64,000 bases of DNA from Treponema sp. (GTDB lineage Bacteria; Spirochaetota; Spirochaetia; Treponematales; Treponemataceae), in assembly GCA_024693045.1 (NCBI GenBank), contig JAILLQ010000036.1, forward strand, positions 28,105-92,104, given 5' to 3'. Shown piece after piece: positions 27,616 to 38,602 of the stretch. Within the stretch, counting starts at the first letter, position 1, and the number at the start of each line of letters is the position of its first letter. The position numbers and the translations under genes are program-made. The notes under the pieces were generated by a model. That model was not told the DNA's origin. It made no database searches and was given only the letters and a program-made list of their open reading frames with translations.

Positions 27616-28233
27616 ATGATTGAAGCAGATGAATTTTGGAAAAAAGTAAAATTAAGACTTTCTGAACTGGGAAAAAATCAGGAATGGCTGTGTCTTCAGT
27701 CAGAAATTCTTTTGGGATCTTTGCGAAATAAAATACATTTACACAGATTACCTTCCCTTGATGAATCTATGAAAATTATTAAGGCTCTGGGCTTATCCTG
27801 GGAAGAATTCGAAGGATATCCTGATGAAATAAAAGAAAAGGCTCTAACTATTCCTGTTTATGACCAGGTTTTTTCTGCAGGTTATGGGCAGTTTATGCCT
27901 GAAAACGCCGAAGTAATTGATTATGTTGCTGTTCCAAAAGAACTTCGTCATTCTGCAGATAAACTCGGAGCGGTTTATGTAAAAGGGGACTCTATGGAGC
28001 CAACTCTTTCTAACGGGGACATAATCATTTGTGATGGAATGGGCTACGATGGAAATGATGGAATTTACGCTATTATTTACAAGGGGTCAGGATTTGTTAA
28101 GAGACTGCAAAAAGACGGTGATTATATCAGCATTATTTCTGATAATAAGTTTTATGAAAGTAAACATGAGCCCGGACAAAGTGAAGATCTAAAAATAATT
28201 GGAAAGGTTCGTTATGTTCTTCACAAAGTTTAA
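27616..28233 (+). CDS. XRE/S24-peptidase LexA/CI-like transcriptional regulator
   Basis: N-terminal HTH-like segment; VKGDSMEPTLSNGDIIICD (Ser) and GSGFVKRLQ (Lys) dyad; candidate A-G cleavage site FSAGYGQF. Confidence 0.87.
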   Translation: MIEADEFWKKVKLRLSELGKNQEWLCLQSEILLGSLRNKIHLHRLPSLDESMKIIKALGLSWEEFEGYPDEIKEKALTIPVYDQVFSAGYGQFMPENAEVIDYVAVPKELRHSADKLGAVYVKGDSMEPTLSNGDIIICDGMGYDGNDGIYAIIYKGSGFVKRLQKDGDYISIISDNKFYESKHEPGQSEDLKIIGKVRYVLHKV

Positions 28234-28242
28234 TTTTTAAAC

Positions 28243-28274
28243 AAAAAAAGTCTCCGTTAATGGAGACTTTTTTC
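28243..28274. terminator. bidirectional Rho-independent terminator
   Basis: AAAAAAAGTCTCC-GTTAA-TGGAGACTTTTTT between convergent genes. Confidence 0.92.
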
Positions 28275-28282
28275 TTTATAAG

Positions 28283-29506
28283 TTAAATCATTGTTCTTAC
28301 AATTTTTGGTTTGTAGCCTTCTTCTTCAAGTTTGTTAAGAATCTGCTTTTTGTGGTCAGGACCAAAGGCTTCCATTGTAATTCTAAGTTCAACAGCAGAC
28401 TGTCGGTTGATTGCAACAAACTGGTTGTGTTCAAGCTTGATTACATTACCATTTTCCTTTGCAACAACATCTGCAACTTTTGAAAGTGTTCCTGGTCTGT
28501 CTGGAAGCTGTACAGCAACAGTAAAGATTCTGTCTCTCATGATAAGACCTTTCTGTACTATTGAAGACATTGTAATAACATCCATATTTCCGCCCGAAAG
28601 GATAGAAACTACTTTTTTACCCTTTACTTTAAGGTGCTTAAGGGCTGCTACAGAAAGAAGGCCTGAATTTTCAACAACCATTTTGTGGTTTTCAACCATA
28701 TCAAGGAAGGCTAATACAAGTTCTTCATCCGCTATTGTGATAATGTCATCAAGGTTTTTACTTACATAAGGGAAGATATTCGAGCCAGGTGTTTTTACGG
28801 CTGTTCCGTCTGCGATTGTATTTACACCAGGAAGAGTTAAAACCTTTCCTTCCTTTATAGAGGCCTTCATACAGGCAGCACCTTCCGGTTCTACGCCCAC
28901 AACTTTGATGTTTGGATTAAGAAGTTTTGCCAAAGTTGAAACACCTGTTGCAAGTCCTCCTCCTCCGATTGGAACTAAGATGTAGTCAACAAGTGGAAGT
29001 TCCTTGAATATTTCCATTGCAATAGAACCCTGACCTGTGGCAACAGCAAGGTCGTCGAATGGATGGATAAAGGTGTAGCCGTGTTCTTTTGCAAGTTCCT
29101 GGGCTTTTGCACATGCGTCGTCGTATACATCACCGTACAAAACAACTTCGGCTCCATAAGATTTAGTTCTGTTTACTTTAATTAAAGGAGTTGTTGTAGG
29201 CATAACAATTACAGCTTTACATCCGTAAGCTTTTGCTGCATATGCAACTCCCTGTGCATGGTTACCGGCAGAAGCTGTAATAAGCCCCTTTTCTCGTTCA
29301 GCTTTTGTTAATGTGCTGATTTTGTAGTATGCACCGCGAAGTTTGTAAGCGCCAGTAAGCTGCATATTTTCTGGTTTAAAGTAAACTTTATTTTCTGTCA
29401 GCTTTGAATAGAAATCTGAAAAAATAAGCTTTGTTTCCAAAGTTACTTTTTTTACCTCTTCGGAAGCTTCTTCAAAAGCTTCAAGTGTTAACATTTCTTT
29501 ACTCAT
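28283..29506 (-). CDS. ilvA: threonine ammonia-lyase
   Basis: KPENMQLTGAYKLRGAYYKI PLP-Lys motif, TASAGNHAQGVAYAAK, VPIGGGGLATG, C-terminal ACT-like domain. Confidence 0.93.
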   Translation of the reverse strand: MSKEMLTLEAFEEASEEVKKVTLETKLIFSDFYSKLTENKVYFKPENMQLTGAYKLRGAYYKISTLTKAEREKGLITASAGNHAQGVAYAAKAYGCKAVIVMPTTTPLIKVNRTKSYGAEVVLYGDVYDDACAKAQELAKEHGYTFIHPFDDLAVATGQGSIAMEIFKELPLVDYILVPIGGGGLATGVSTLAKLLNPNIKVVGVEPEGAACMKASIKEGKVLTLPGVNTIADGTAVKTPGSNIFPYVSKNLDDIITIADEELVLAFLDMVENHKMVVENSGLLSVAALKHLKVKGKKVVSILSGGNMDVITMSSIVQKGLIMRDRIFTVAVQLPDRPGTLSKVADVVAKENGNVIKLEHNQFVAINRQSAVELRITMEAFGPDHKKQILNKLEEEGYKPKIVRTMI

Positions 29507-29678
29507 TTTTCAAATCCTTTTCAAAGAGTTTATCAAAAATCTCAATAAAAATACGCTTTTATTTAAAAAATATTACAAAAAACTTTTATCAATTAGAAAA
29601 AAATCTCGAAAGTAATTAAAAAATAAAAATTACTGGAAGAAATTAAAAAATTAATTATAATTAGAGCAAGGATTTAAC

Positions 29679-31838
29679 ATGAAAAAGAAGTACATATCAA
29701 TTACAACCAGATTTTCTATTGCAATGGGAATGACTATAATTCTTGTTATTGCTATTTCGTCTATTACAACCAGTGTTCTGTTTAAGAAAAACTGTCTGGA
29801 AAACTATTACACAAGTGCCAGAACATCTCTTACAGAATTTTCTGATTCAATTACCATGTTTTTTAATTCAAAGGAAGTTGAGTTAAATGTATTTGCTGAT
29901 TCTTCAGAAGTAAAAGCAGCAGATGAAAGTATTCATTCTTTTGTAGATGAAGTTGGAACTATTCAAATCTTAGGCTATGAAAAAGGTCCTGTTGAAAGTG
30001 ATATTAGAAAAATTTGTAAATCTTTTGCAAAATATGATTCAGATATAGCAGAAATTTACATAGGAACCAAATGGGGTGGATATGCTACCAATTTTGACAG
30101 TTCTATGTCCGGTGGTTATGACCCTAGAAAGAGAGCCTGGTACCAGACTGCAAACTCAGGTAACGGAAAAGCAATGATTACAGATGCCTTTCAGTCTACT
30201 GTTGGGGCAACTGTAGTTGGTATTACCCGTTCAGCATACGATCACAGCGGAAGTTTTGTCGGAAATGCTTCTATCGAAGTTTCTCTTGAAAGACTTACAC
30301 AGATTTTAAAAACGCTTTATCTTGGAGAAAACAGTTTTTTCATGATGATTGAAAGTGATGGAACTATTCTTGCGGATACAAGTAATTCTTCAAATAATTT
30401 TAAAGGCGTTGATGAAATCGATGTTCCGGAACTTGCAAATATGATTTCGATTGGTTCAAATCGAGGAGAACTGGATATTGCAGGAAGTCATTGTTACTAC
30501 GAAATGGTACAGAATTCAAAAACCGGTTACTATATCCTAGCATTCTGTCCTGATTCTACTGTTTTGTTTGCATTTAGGAAAACCTTTTATATAACCATCC
30601 TGGTTTGTGGTATCTTGGGGCTGCTGATTGCCTGCTTTACTGTATTTTCAACAAGACGGACAATGTTGCCTCTTAAGCATATCCGTAACGCCATTATGGA
30701 AAATGCCAATCAGATTGCCCAGGGAAATGCAGATCTTTCAAAGCGAATTTTTGTTACGGCAAATAACGAAATCGGTGATGTTGCAGATAGTTTTAATATT
30801 TATTCTGAAAAGTTACAGGAAATTATTTCCAGTATGAAGAATTCTAAAACAGATCTTACTAATGCCGGACTTTCATTAAAGGAAGGAACTCAGGAAACTT
30901 CTGCTGTAATTACTCAGATTACAGGTAGCATAAAAATAATGGAGACAAATCTTTCTTCACAGACAAATAGTGTGCAGCAGTCGTCTTCAAGGGTAACTAA
31001 TATTATTGGAAATATAACTGAACTCGAAAATCTTGTAAAAGTTCAATCAGATATGGTTCAGGATGCTTCTTCCGCGGTAGAAGAAATGATTGGAAATATT
31101 TCCGAAGTAAACGGGTCCGTAGATAGAATGGCTACTTCATTTTCTGTTCTTGCAAATGATGCCGAAAAGGGAGCTGCAACTCAGATGGAGTTACAGTCGC
31201 AGATTGCAGAAATTGAAAATCAGTCAAAACTTTTGAATGATGCAAATATTGTAATTGCAAATATTGCAGAACAGACAAACCTTCTGGCTATGAATGCGGC
31301 AATCGAAGCAGCTCATGCCGGTGAATCAGGAAAAGGTTTTGCTGTAGTAGCAGATGAAATTCGTAAACTTTCAGAAACTTCAACTTCCCAGTCAAAGACA
31401 ATTGGTGAACAGTTAAAGAGAATTCAGGAAACTATTAACGAAGTAGTTCTTTCAACTCAGAATGGAGTTCAGGGCTATGCTCACCTTGCAAAAGAAGTTC
31501 ATGATATCGATTCTGTTGTGCGCCAGATTAAAGAGGCTATGGCAGAACAGCAGGAAGGTTCTGTGCAGATTACCACTGCTCTAAAGAATATGAATGATAG
31601 TTCTTTCCACGTTCAGCAGGCTTCTAAAGAAATGTCTGACGGTAGTCAGGCTATCATGAACGAAATGGAATTGTTGAAAAATCAGACTAGTTCAATTCGA
31701 CAGGGAATGAGCGAAATGTCTTTGGGTGCTGACAGAATTGCAAAGACTGGTAACATTCTTTCTGATATTTCTGCTGTAATGGAAAAATCAATTGAAGAAA
31801 TCGGTGAACAGGTAGATCAGTTTAAAGTTTCAGAGTAA
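29679..31838 (+). CDS. methyl-accepting chemotaxis protein with extracellular Cache-type sensor
   Basis: Two TM segments, Cache-like '[12 protein letters not shown]', HAMP, and [38 protein letters not shown]. Confidence 0.96.
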   Translation: MKKKYISITTRFSIAMGMTIILVIAISSITTSVLFKKNCLENYYTSARTSLTEFSDSITMFFNSKEVELNVFADSSEVKAADESIHSFVDEVGTIQILGYEKGPVESDIRKICKSFAKYDSDIAEIYIGTKWGGYATNFDSSMSGGYDPRKRAWYQTANSGNGKAMITDAFQSTVGATVVGITRSAYDHSGSFVGNASIEVSLERLTQILKTLYLGENSFFMMIESDGTILADTSNSSNNFKGVDEIDVPELANMISIGSNRGELDIAGSHCYYEMVQNSKTGYYILAFCPDSTVLFAFRKTFYITILVCGILGLLIACFTVFSTRRTMLPLKHIRNAIMENANQIAQGNADLSKRIFVTANNEIGDVADSFNIYSEKLQEIISSMKNSKTDLTNAGLSLKEGTQETSAVITQITGSIKIMETNLSSQTNSVQQSSSRVTNIIGNITELENLVKVQSDMVQDASSAVEEMIGNISEVNGSVDRMATSFSVLANDAEKGAATQMELQSQIAEIENQSKLLNDANIVIANIAEQTNLLAMNAAIEAAHAGESGKGFAVVADEIRKLSETSTSQSKTIGEQLKRIQETINEVVLSTQNGVQGYAHLAKEVHDIDSVVRQIKEAMAEQQEGSVQITTALKNMNDSSFHVQQASKEMSDGSQAIMNEMELLKNQTSSIRQGMSEMSLGADRIAKTGNILSDISAVMEKSIEEIGEQVDQFKVSE

Positions 31839-31851
31839 ATGAAAATATTTA

Positions 31852-31890
31852 TGGGGGTATCAGTTTTTTTATGCTGGTACCCTTTTTATT
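31852..31890 (+). terminator. probable Rho-independent terminator after the MCP gene
   Basis: GGGGTA..TACCC stem followed by TTTTTATTTTT. Confidence 0.6.
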
Positions 31891-31967
31891 TTTAATGCTA
31901 AAAAAAGATATTTTTTTCTACGGTGGCAGTAAAAATAAAATTATGCTATATTGAGCCTGAGGAAAGT

Positions 31968-33185
31968 ATGAAAGGAAACGTTATTGTAGGTCAGTCGGGT
32001 GGTCCGACTTGTGTAATCAATTCAAGTCTGGCAGGTGTTTTTAAGACAGCAAAAGATTTAGGCGTTGGAAAAGTTTATGGTATGCTTCATGGCATTAAAG
32101 GCTTTTTAAATGACGAATACATAGATTTGGATGAAAAACTTCCTTACAACATTGATATTGATTTGCTTAAACGCACTCCAGCTTCATATCTGGGGTCATG
32201 TCGCTTTAAGCTTCCTGAAATTTCTGTTGACAGGGCTATTTACGAAAAAATCTTTGAAAAACTTCAGAAACTGGAAATAAGTTACTTCTTTTACATCGGT
32301 GGAAACGATTCCATGGATACAATCAAAAAACTTTCTGATTATGGAAAGGAAGTAAACAGTCCTATCCGTTTTGTCGGAGTTCCTAAGACTATTGATAATG
32401 ACCTTGCTATGACAGATCATACTCCTGGATTTGGTTCTGCAGCGAAATATATTGCAACTACTTTAAAAGAACTTGTTTGTGATTGCCGTATTTACGACTG
32501 TCCTGCAGTAACTATTGTAGAAATTATGGGTAGAAATGCCGGTTGGCTTACAGCGAGTGCAGCTCTTGTTTGTGGCGAAGATTCGGAAGGCGTCGATTTA
32601 ATTTTCCTTCCTGAAAAAACTTTTGATGTAGACTATTTTATGAAAAGAGTTGAAGAAGTTGTCAGTCAAAAAAAATATTGTGTTGTAGCTCTTAGTGAAG
32701 GAGTGCGTCTTGCTGACGGTCGCTTTGTATGTGAACTTTCTGCAGAAGGTGCTGCTGTTGATGCTTTTGGTCACAAAATGATGAGTGGTTCTGCTAAATA
32801 TCTTGAAACTCTTATCAAAGAAAAAATGAATATCAAGGCTCGAGCTATAGAAATTTCTACTTTACAGAGATGTGCAAGCCATTTTGCTAGTCTAACAGAT
32901 ATCGAAGAAGCATTTGATTGCGGGGCTACAGCCGTTAATGCAGCCATGTTTGATCTGGAAAGCGGAAAAGTTGTCTGCATAAAAAGACTTAGCAATCTTC
33001 CTTACAAAGTTTCTTATGAAATTGCAGATGTTCACAATATTGCAAATGTTGAAAAAACAGTCCCTCTTGACTGGATTACAGAAGATTATGTAACAGAAGA
33101 GGTGATTCATTACATAAGGCCTTTGATTCATGGAGAATTGAACCCGATTATCAACGACGGACTTCCAAGACAGATAAAATTATAG
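31968..33185 (+). CDS. 6-phosphofructokinase, probably PPi-dependent
   Basis: VGQSGGPTCVINSSLAG, YFFYIGGNDSMDTIKKL, PKTIDNDLAMTDHTPGFGSAAKY. Confidence 0.88.
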   Translation: MKGNVIVGQSGGPTCVINSSLAGVFKTAKDLGVGKVYGMLHGIKGFLNDEYIDLDEKLPYNIDIDLLKRTPASYLGSCRFKLPEISVDRAIYEKIFEKLQKLEISYFFYIGGNDSMDTIKKLSDYGKEVNSPIRFVGVPKTIDNDLAMTDHTPGFGSAAKYIATTLKELVCDCRIYDCPAVTIVEIMGRNAGWLTASAALVCGEDSEGVDLIFLPEKTFDVDYFMKRVEEVVSQKKYCVVALSEGVRLADGRFVCELSAEGAAVDAFGHKMMSGSAKYLETLIKEKMNIKARAIEISTLQRCASHFASLTDIEEAFDCGATAVNAAMFDLESGKVVCIKRLSNLPYKVSYEIADVHNIANVEKTVPLDWITEDYVTEEVIHYIRPLIHGELNPIINDGLPRQIKL

Positions 33186-33260
33186 ATTTTTTTCTTTTCA
33201 GTCTTTTTTTTAGAAAATCGTGGGTTTGCATATAAGATACAAAAACACTATACTTTAAGA

Positions 33261-34889
33261 ATGAATTTTTCTGAATTTAACTTAAATGAAAGTCTCGTAA
33301 AGGGGCTTGAAAAGGCAGGTTATGTTACCTGTACTCCTGTTCAGGAACAGGTTTTAAAGATGTCGCAGGATGGTTCTGATTTGTACGTTCAGTCTCAGAC
33401 AGGAACCGGAAAAACTGCAGCTTACCTTGTTGCTATAATACAAGAAATGCTTTCAAACGAAAATAATAAGGGAAAGAAGGCATTAATTATGGTTCCTACT
33501 CGTGAACTTGCTGTTCAGGTAGAGGAAGAAGCTAAAACTCTTTGTTCTGCATCTGAATTAAAGGCTTATAGTGTTTACGGTGGTGTAGGTTACGAAAAAC
33601 AGATTGCTGCAATTAAAAAGGGTTTGGATATCATTGTAGGAACTCCAGGACGCCTTATTGATTTACAGGAAGGAGGAAATCTTTCCCTTTCTGATGTTGC
33701 TTTTGTTGTAGTAGATGAAGCAGACCGCATGTTCGATATGGGATTCTATCCTGATTTGCGAAAAATTATGAAGCAGATTCCTGCCAATGATGCTCGCCAG
33801 ACAATGCTGTTTTCTGCAACATTGAATACTTATGTAAAAAATCTTGCTTGGGAATACACTCGTGATGCTAAAGAAATCGAAATCGAAGCTGAAAATATTA
33901 CAGTAAGCGAAATCGATCAGGAACTTCTTCACGTTTCAAGTGATGAAAAAATGAAGCTCCTTCTTGGAATTCTTAAAAGTGAAAATCCAGAAAGTGTTAT
34001 TATCTTCTGTAATACAAAAAGAAGTTGCGAAGTTACAGCGAAAAGACTTTCTATGAACGACATTAAGGCTGAATTCCTTATCGGAGACTTGCCTCAGTCA
34101 AAGCGTTTGCAGATTCTTAAGGCTTTTAAAGCAGGTGATGTAAAGGTTCTTGTTGCAACTGATGTTGCTGCCCGTGGAATCGATGTAGACGATCTTGCAA
34201 TGGTAATAAACTTCGATTTACCTAACGAAGCTGAAAATTATGTTCATCGCATTGGTCGAACTGCTCGTGCCGGAAAATCAGGAAAGGCTTACACCTTCTG
34301 TTCTGAACAGGATGTTTACAGCCTTCCAGCTATTGAACGCTACATTGAAATGTCAATTCCAGCAAAGGTTGCTTATCCAGAGCAGATGGTCGAAGATAAA
34401 TCTGCCGGTATATATATTAAAACAGAAAACTGGCATGATGATGATGAGTTAGATAAGAAGGGTGGTCGCCGTTCATCAACAGACAGAAGATATTCTTCTT
34501 CTTCAAAAGCTCGAAATGAAAGGAATAATAAAGCCTCTGCTTATAAATCTGATAAAAAAGATGGATACAGGGGTAAAAAAGATTCTTACAAAAAAGACGG
34601 TCATAAAAAGGACTTCAAGAAAGATTACAATAAAAACCGTAAGTACGATAAAAAAGACACTGCCGGTATGGAAAATCTTTCTTTTGAAGAACGCATGAAG
34701 CTTTATAAAGAAAAGTATGGAAGTGGAAATACTTCTTCTAAAAAATCATACGGAAATAAAAAGCATTACAATAAGGGTGGCTATACAAATATCAAGAATA
34801 ATAAATACGCCAAGAACAGAAAAACAGCTGCCGAAAAGACTGTTAAGAAGGGGCTTTTTGCTCGCATAAAGGCTTTTTTTGGAAGATAG
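33261..34889 (+). CDS. DEAD-box RNA helicase with basic C-terminal tail
   Basis: QTGTGKTAAYL, VPTRELAVQ, DEADRMFDMGF, SATL, HRIGRTARAGK; Lys/Arg/Gly/Ser-rich tail. Confidence 0.96.
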   Translation: MNFSEFNLNESLVKGLEKAGYVTCTPVQEQVLKMSQDGSDLYVQSQTGTGKTAAYLVAIIQEMLSNENNKGKKALIMVPTRELAVQVEEEAKTLCSASELKAYSVYGGVGYEKQIAAIKKGLDIIVGTPGRLIDLQEGGNLSLSDVAFVVVDEADRMFDMGFYPDLRKIMKQIPANDARQTMLFSATLNTYVKNLAWEYTRDAKEIEIEAENITVSEIDQELLHVSSDEKMKLLLGILKSENPESVIIFCNTKRSCEVTAKRLSMNDIKAEFLIGDLPQSKRLQILKAFKAGDVKVLVATDVAARGIDVDDLAMVINFDLPNEAENYVHRIGRTARAGKSGKAYTFCSEQDVYSLPAIERYIEMSIPAKVAYPEQMVEDKSAGIYIKTENWHDDDELDKKGGRRSSTDRRYSSSSKARNERNNKASAYKSDKKDGYRGKKDSYKKDGHKKDFKKDYNKNRKYDKKDTAGMENLSFEERMKLYKEKYGSGNTSSKKSYGNKKHYNKGGYTNIKNNKYAKNRKTAAEKTVKKGLFARIKAFFGR

Positions 34890-34904
34890 GAATAGGATAT
34901 TTAG

Positions 34905-36557
34905 ATGATTACAGTTAGTGACGTAAGTGTTAGATTTAGTGAAAAACCGCTTTTCAAAGATGTAAATTTGAAATTTACAAATGGAAACTGCTACGGTATT
35001 ACAGGTGCTAATGGTGCAGGAAAATCAACTTTTTTAAAAGTTCTTTCTGGTGACCTTGAACATGATTCTGGTACAATTACAATTTCTACAGGTGAGCGAA
35101 TGGCTGTTTTGAAACAGGACCACTTTGCTTACGATTCTTATTCTGTAAAAGATACAGTTATGATGGGCTTTCCTAAGCTTTATGAACTTAGCAAGTCAAT
35201 TGACGAAATTTATCAGAAAGAAGATTTTTCTGATGAAGATGGAATGAAGGCTGCAGAAATGCAGGGAGAATTCGGTGAACTTGGTGGCTATGAAGCTGAA
35301 AATCAGATTGAGCAGATGCTTTCTGGACTTGGTCTGGAAGAAGAGTTTCATGACAAAATGATGTCTGAGCTTGATGAAAGTCAGAAAGTTCGCGTGCTTC
35401 TTGCTCAGGCTATTTTTGGTAATCCAGACATCCTTCTTCTCGATGAACCTACAAACGGTCTTGATATCGAATCAATTACCTGGCTTGAAAACTTTCTTCT
35501 TGAATTTGAAAATACTGTAATTGTTGTAAGCCATGACCGCCACTTCCTTAACACAGTATGTACTTACATTTGTGATATTGACTACGGTAAGATTACCCAG
35601 TTTGCTGGAAACTATGACTTCTGGTATCAGATGACACAGGTTATGCAGCGACAGGCTAAGGAACAGCAGAAAAAGGCAGAAGATAAGATGAAGGACTTAA
35701 AGGAATTCATCCTCCGCTTTAGTTCTAACGCCGCAAAATCAAAACAGGCAACCAGCCGCAAAAAGATTTACGATAAACTTGCTCAAAGTGTTGAAGATTT
35801 ACCGGTTTCAACAAGAAAATTTCCTTATGTAAACTTCAAGCCTGATCGCGAGATTGGTAACAACGTTCTTGAAATGAGAAAACTCAATATTAAAGATGAA
35901 GAAGGTTGTCAGCTTCTTAAAGATTTCAGCCTTACTGTACACAGAACTGATAAAATTGCTTTTGTTGGTATTGAGCACAATTCTATTTCTGCTATGTTTG
36001 ATATTATCAATGAAGTAAAAAAGCCTGATGACGGTGAATTCTTCTGGGGACAGACAACAAGTCATACTTATTTGCCTCGTGATAATTCTTCTTATTTTGC
36101 TAATGATTACAATATCACAGACTGGCTTAAGCAGTATTCTAAGGAACAGGATGACGCTTATGTCCGCGGATTTTTGGGTAGAATGCTCTTTAGCGGTGAC
36201 GAATCTTTAAAGAAAGTTAAGGTTCTTTCCGGAGGTGAAAAAGTTCGCTGTATGCTTTCAAAGCTTATGTTGAGTGGTGCAAATGTCCTTATCATGGACG
36301 ATCCTACAAACCATCTTGACCTTGAAGCTATTCAGAGCTTGAACGAAGCCCTTATCAATTTCCCAGGCGTTGTTCTTTTTACAAGTCATGACCACGAATT
36401 TATTCAGTCCGTTGCAAACAGAATTGTAGAAATTACACCTAATGGAGTAATTGACCGCATGATGAACTTTGATGATTACATTTCTGACGATGTTATTACT
36501 GAACAGAGAAAAGAATTGTATGCCGGAAGCGGAAAAAAATTGAAGTTCAGAGTATAA
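34905..36557 (+). CDS. ABC-F family ATP-binding protein
   Basis: Two ABC cassettes (GANGAGKSTFLKVLSG; LSGGEKVRCMLSKLML; DEPTNGLDIES; DDPTNHLDLEA) with no TM domain. Confidence 0.95.
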   Translation: MITVSDVSVRFSEKPLFKDVNLKFTNGNCYGITGANGAGKSTFLKVLSGDLEHDSGTITISTGERMAVLKQDHFAYDSYSVKDTVMMGFPKLYELSKSIDEIYQKEDFSDEDGMKAAEMQGEFGELGGYEAENQIEQMLSGLGLEEEFHDKMMSELDESQKVRVLLAQAIFGNPDILLLDEPTNGLDIESITWLENFLLEFENTVIVVSHDRHFLNTVCTYICDIDYGKITQFAGNYDFWYQMTQVMQRQAKEQQKKAEDKMKDLKEFILRFSSNAAKSKQATSRKKIYDKLAQSVEDLPVSTRKFPYVNFKPDREIGNNVLEMRKLNIKDEEGCQLLKDFSLTVHRTDKIAFVGIEHNSISAMFDIINEVKKPDDGEFFWGQTTSHTYLPRDNSSYFANDYNITDWLKQYSKEQDDAYVRGFLGRMLFSGDESLKKVKVLSGGEKVRCMLSKLMLSGANVLIMDDPTNHLDLEAIQSLNEALINFPGVVLFTSHDHEFIQSVANRIVEITPNGVIDRMMNFDDYISDDVITEQRKELYAGSGKKLKFRV

Positions 36558-36565
36558 AATACAAG

Positions 36566-36600
36566 GCGCTGCATTTATTTTTGCAGCGCATTTTTTTATT
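36566..36600. terminator. Rho-independent terminator between convergent abcF-like and uvrD-like genes
   Basis: GCGCTGCA..TGCAGCGC then TTTTTTT. Confidence 0.9.
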
Positions 36601-38602
36601 GAATTTTAAATTGTTTGAGCATATTTTCCAAAATATCATGAGTTTTTTCCATGCTCAACTCTTTTGCCGGTTCATGATATTCGACCAGGTTTGCAGGTAT
36701 CTCGTCTAAGAAGCGGCTTGGGGTACATTCAATTACCTGCATCTGTTTTCGCCTTTTCATGCAGCTTGAAATTAAAAGCTTGTCTCGGGCACGAGTTATT
36801 GCTACATAAAACAGTCGTCTTTCTTCTTCTACATCACCATTGTTTTCATCAACACTTCTTTGGTGAGGAATAAGTCCTTCTTCTGCTCCTGCAATAAAAA
36901 CAACTGGAAATTCTAGTCCTTTTGAAGCGTGTATGGTCATAAGGTTTACTTTTCCCTTATCGTTTTCATCATCGCCATTGTCTCGGCTCATAAGGGTTAT
37001 GCGGTTAAGGTAATTGAATAAACTTGGATTTGTATTGTCTGGATCTATTTCCCAGCGTTCCATCATATCTAAAAAGAGTTCGATATTTTTCAGCTTAAAC
37101 CGTACAGCTTTTTCGCTCTTAGAATATTCACTTACCAGATAAGCTTTGTAGTCAATTTCTTCTAGCATTTCTCGTACTTTTTTTGCCAGCCCTCGACCGC
37201 TTAAAAGTTTCTGCCTGTGATTTTCGATGACATTTTCAAACTCTTCTAAATCTTCTTTAAGTTTATCGCTAGCAGGACTTGCTTCTGCATGAACAAGGGA
37301 ATGTATTGCAGTCCATAAGGTTGAGCCAAGATTTTCAGCTTCATCGTTAATAACTTGAATTGCCGCCCGTCCGATTCCTCTTCTAGGAACATTTATAATT
37401 CTAAGCAGATTTATATCATCATCGTGGTTTGAAATAACTCTAAGGTAACTTATAACGTCTTTTATTTCCTTGCGTTCAAAAAAACTAGTTCCACCGCTCA
37501 TTGTGTAGGGGATATTGTTTTCAAGAAAAGCTTCTTCTATGTAACGGCTCTGAGTATTTGCCCTGATTAAAACTCCAAACTGATCGTATTTTCTGCCTTC
37601 TTCCATAGCAATACCCTGAATGCTTTCTGCAATAAAAGAAGCTTCCTCATTTTCGTTTTGAGGCATGAAGATTTCAATTGGTTTACCGGCTCCGTTACCG
37701 CTCCACAATTTTTTGTCTTTCCGGTTCGTGTTGTGACTAATAACGCCGTTTGCTGCTTCAAGAATAGTACCGGTGGAACGATAATTTTGTTCCAGTCTTA
37801 TTTCTGTAACTTTAAAATCGTGTTCGAAATTGATAATGTTCTGGTAATCGGCACCTCGCCAGCTGTAAATAGACTGGTCGTCATCACCAACGACAGCAAC
37901 ATTTTCGTCAGCAAGAAGGTGCATGAGTTCGTATTGTTGGTGACTGGTGTCCTGAAATTCGTCAACCATTATGTACTTGTATCTTTCTCTGTAACGGGCA
38001 AGAACTTCTGGGTTTTCTTTAAATAGTTTAATTGGAAGAACAATCAGGTCATCGAAATCAACTGCATTGTAAAGTTTTAATCCTTCCTGATAACATTCGT
38101 ATAGCTGGCGGTACATATCATTTTCTGTTTGCCAGTTTTTTCGACCGGTTTTAATATTTGAAAATAGCTGGCTGATTTTGTAAATATCCATGGCATCTGG
38201 CGAAAAGTCTAGCTCTCTTCCACATTCTTTGATTAAAGCCGTTCTGTCAGTTTCATCGTAGATTGAAAAATTTTCTCTATAACCTAGTTTTTCTATTTCC
38301 TGCCTTAAAACCCTTACGCCAAAAGCATGGAAGGTTGAAACTGTAAGATTTTGCAGTTTTCTCTGGGTTAAATCTTTTACTCTTTCTTCCATTTCTTTTG
38401 CCGCTTTATTTGTAAAAGTTAGGGCTAGAATCTGGCTCTGTGGAATTCCTGAGTCTAACATATGGGCTATTCTGAAAGTGATTACTCTAGTTTTTCCACT
38501 TCCTGCTCCGGCAATAATCAAAATTGCACCCTTTATACTGGTTACAGCTCTGTATTGTTCCGGGTTAAGTTCTTTTTTTAGTGTTTCTAGGTCGAGTGCC
38601 AT
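36596..38602 (-). CDS. UvrD/PcrA/Rep family superfamily-1 DNA helicase
   Basis: GAGSGKTRVITFRIAHML, VDEFQDTSHQQYEL, GDDDQSIYSWRGADYQNI, TIHASKGLEFPVVF. Confidence 0.95.
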   Translation of the reverse strand: MALDLETLKKELNPEQYRAVTSIKGAILIIAGAGSGKTRVITFRIAHMLDSGIPQSQILALTFTNKAAKEMEERVKDLTQRKLQNLTVSTFHAFGVRVLRQEIEKLGYRENFSIYDETDRTALIKECGRELDFSPDAMDIYKISQLFSNIKTGRKNWQTENDMYRQLYECYQEGLKLYNAVDFDDLIVLPIKLFKENPEVLARYRERYKYIMVDEFQDTSHQQYELMHLLADENVAVVGDDDQSIYSWRGADYQNIINFEHDFKVTEIRLEQNYRSTGTILEAANGVISHNTNRKDKKLWSGNGAGKPIEIFMPQNENEEASFIAESIQGIAMEEGRKYDQFGVLIRANTQSRYIEEAFLENNIPYTMSGGTSFFERKEIKDVISYLRVISNHDDDINLLRIINVPRRGIGRAAIQVINDEAENLGSTLWTAIHSLVHAEASPASDKLKEDLEEFENVIENHRQKLLSGRGLAKKVREMLEEIDYKAYLVSEYSKSEKAVRFKLKNIELFLDMMERWEIDPDNTNPSLFNYLNRITLMSRDNGDDENDKGKVNLMTIHASKGLEFPVVFIAGAEEGLIPHQRSVDENNGDVEEERRLFYVAITRARDKLLISSCMKRRKQMQVIECTPSRFLDEIPANLVEYHEPAKELSMEKTHDILENMLKQFKIQ

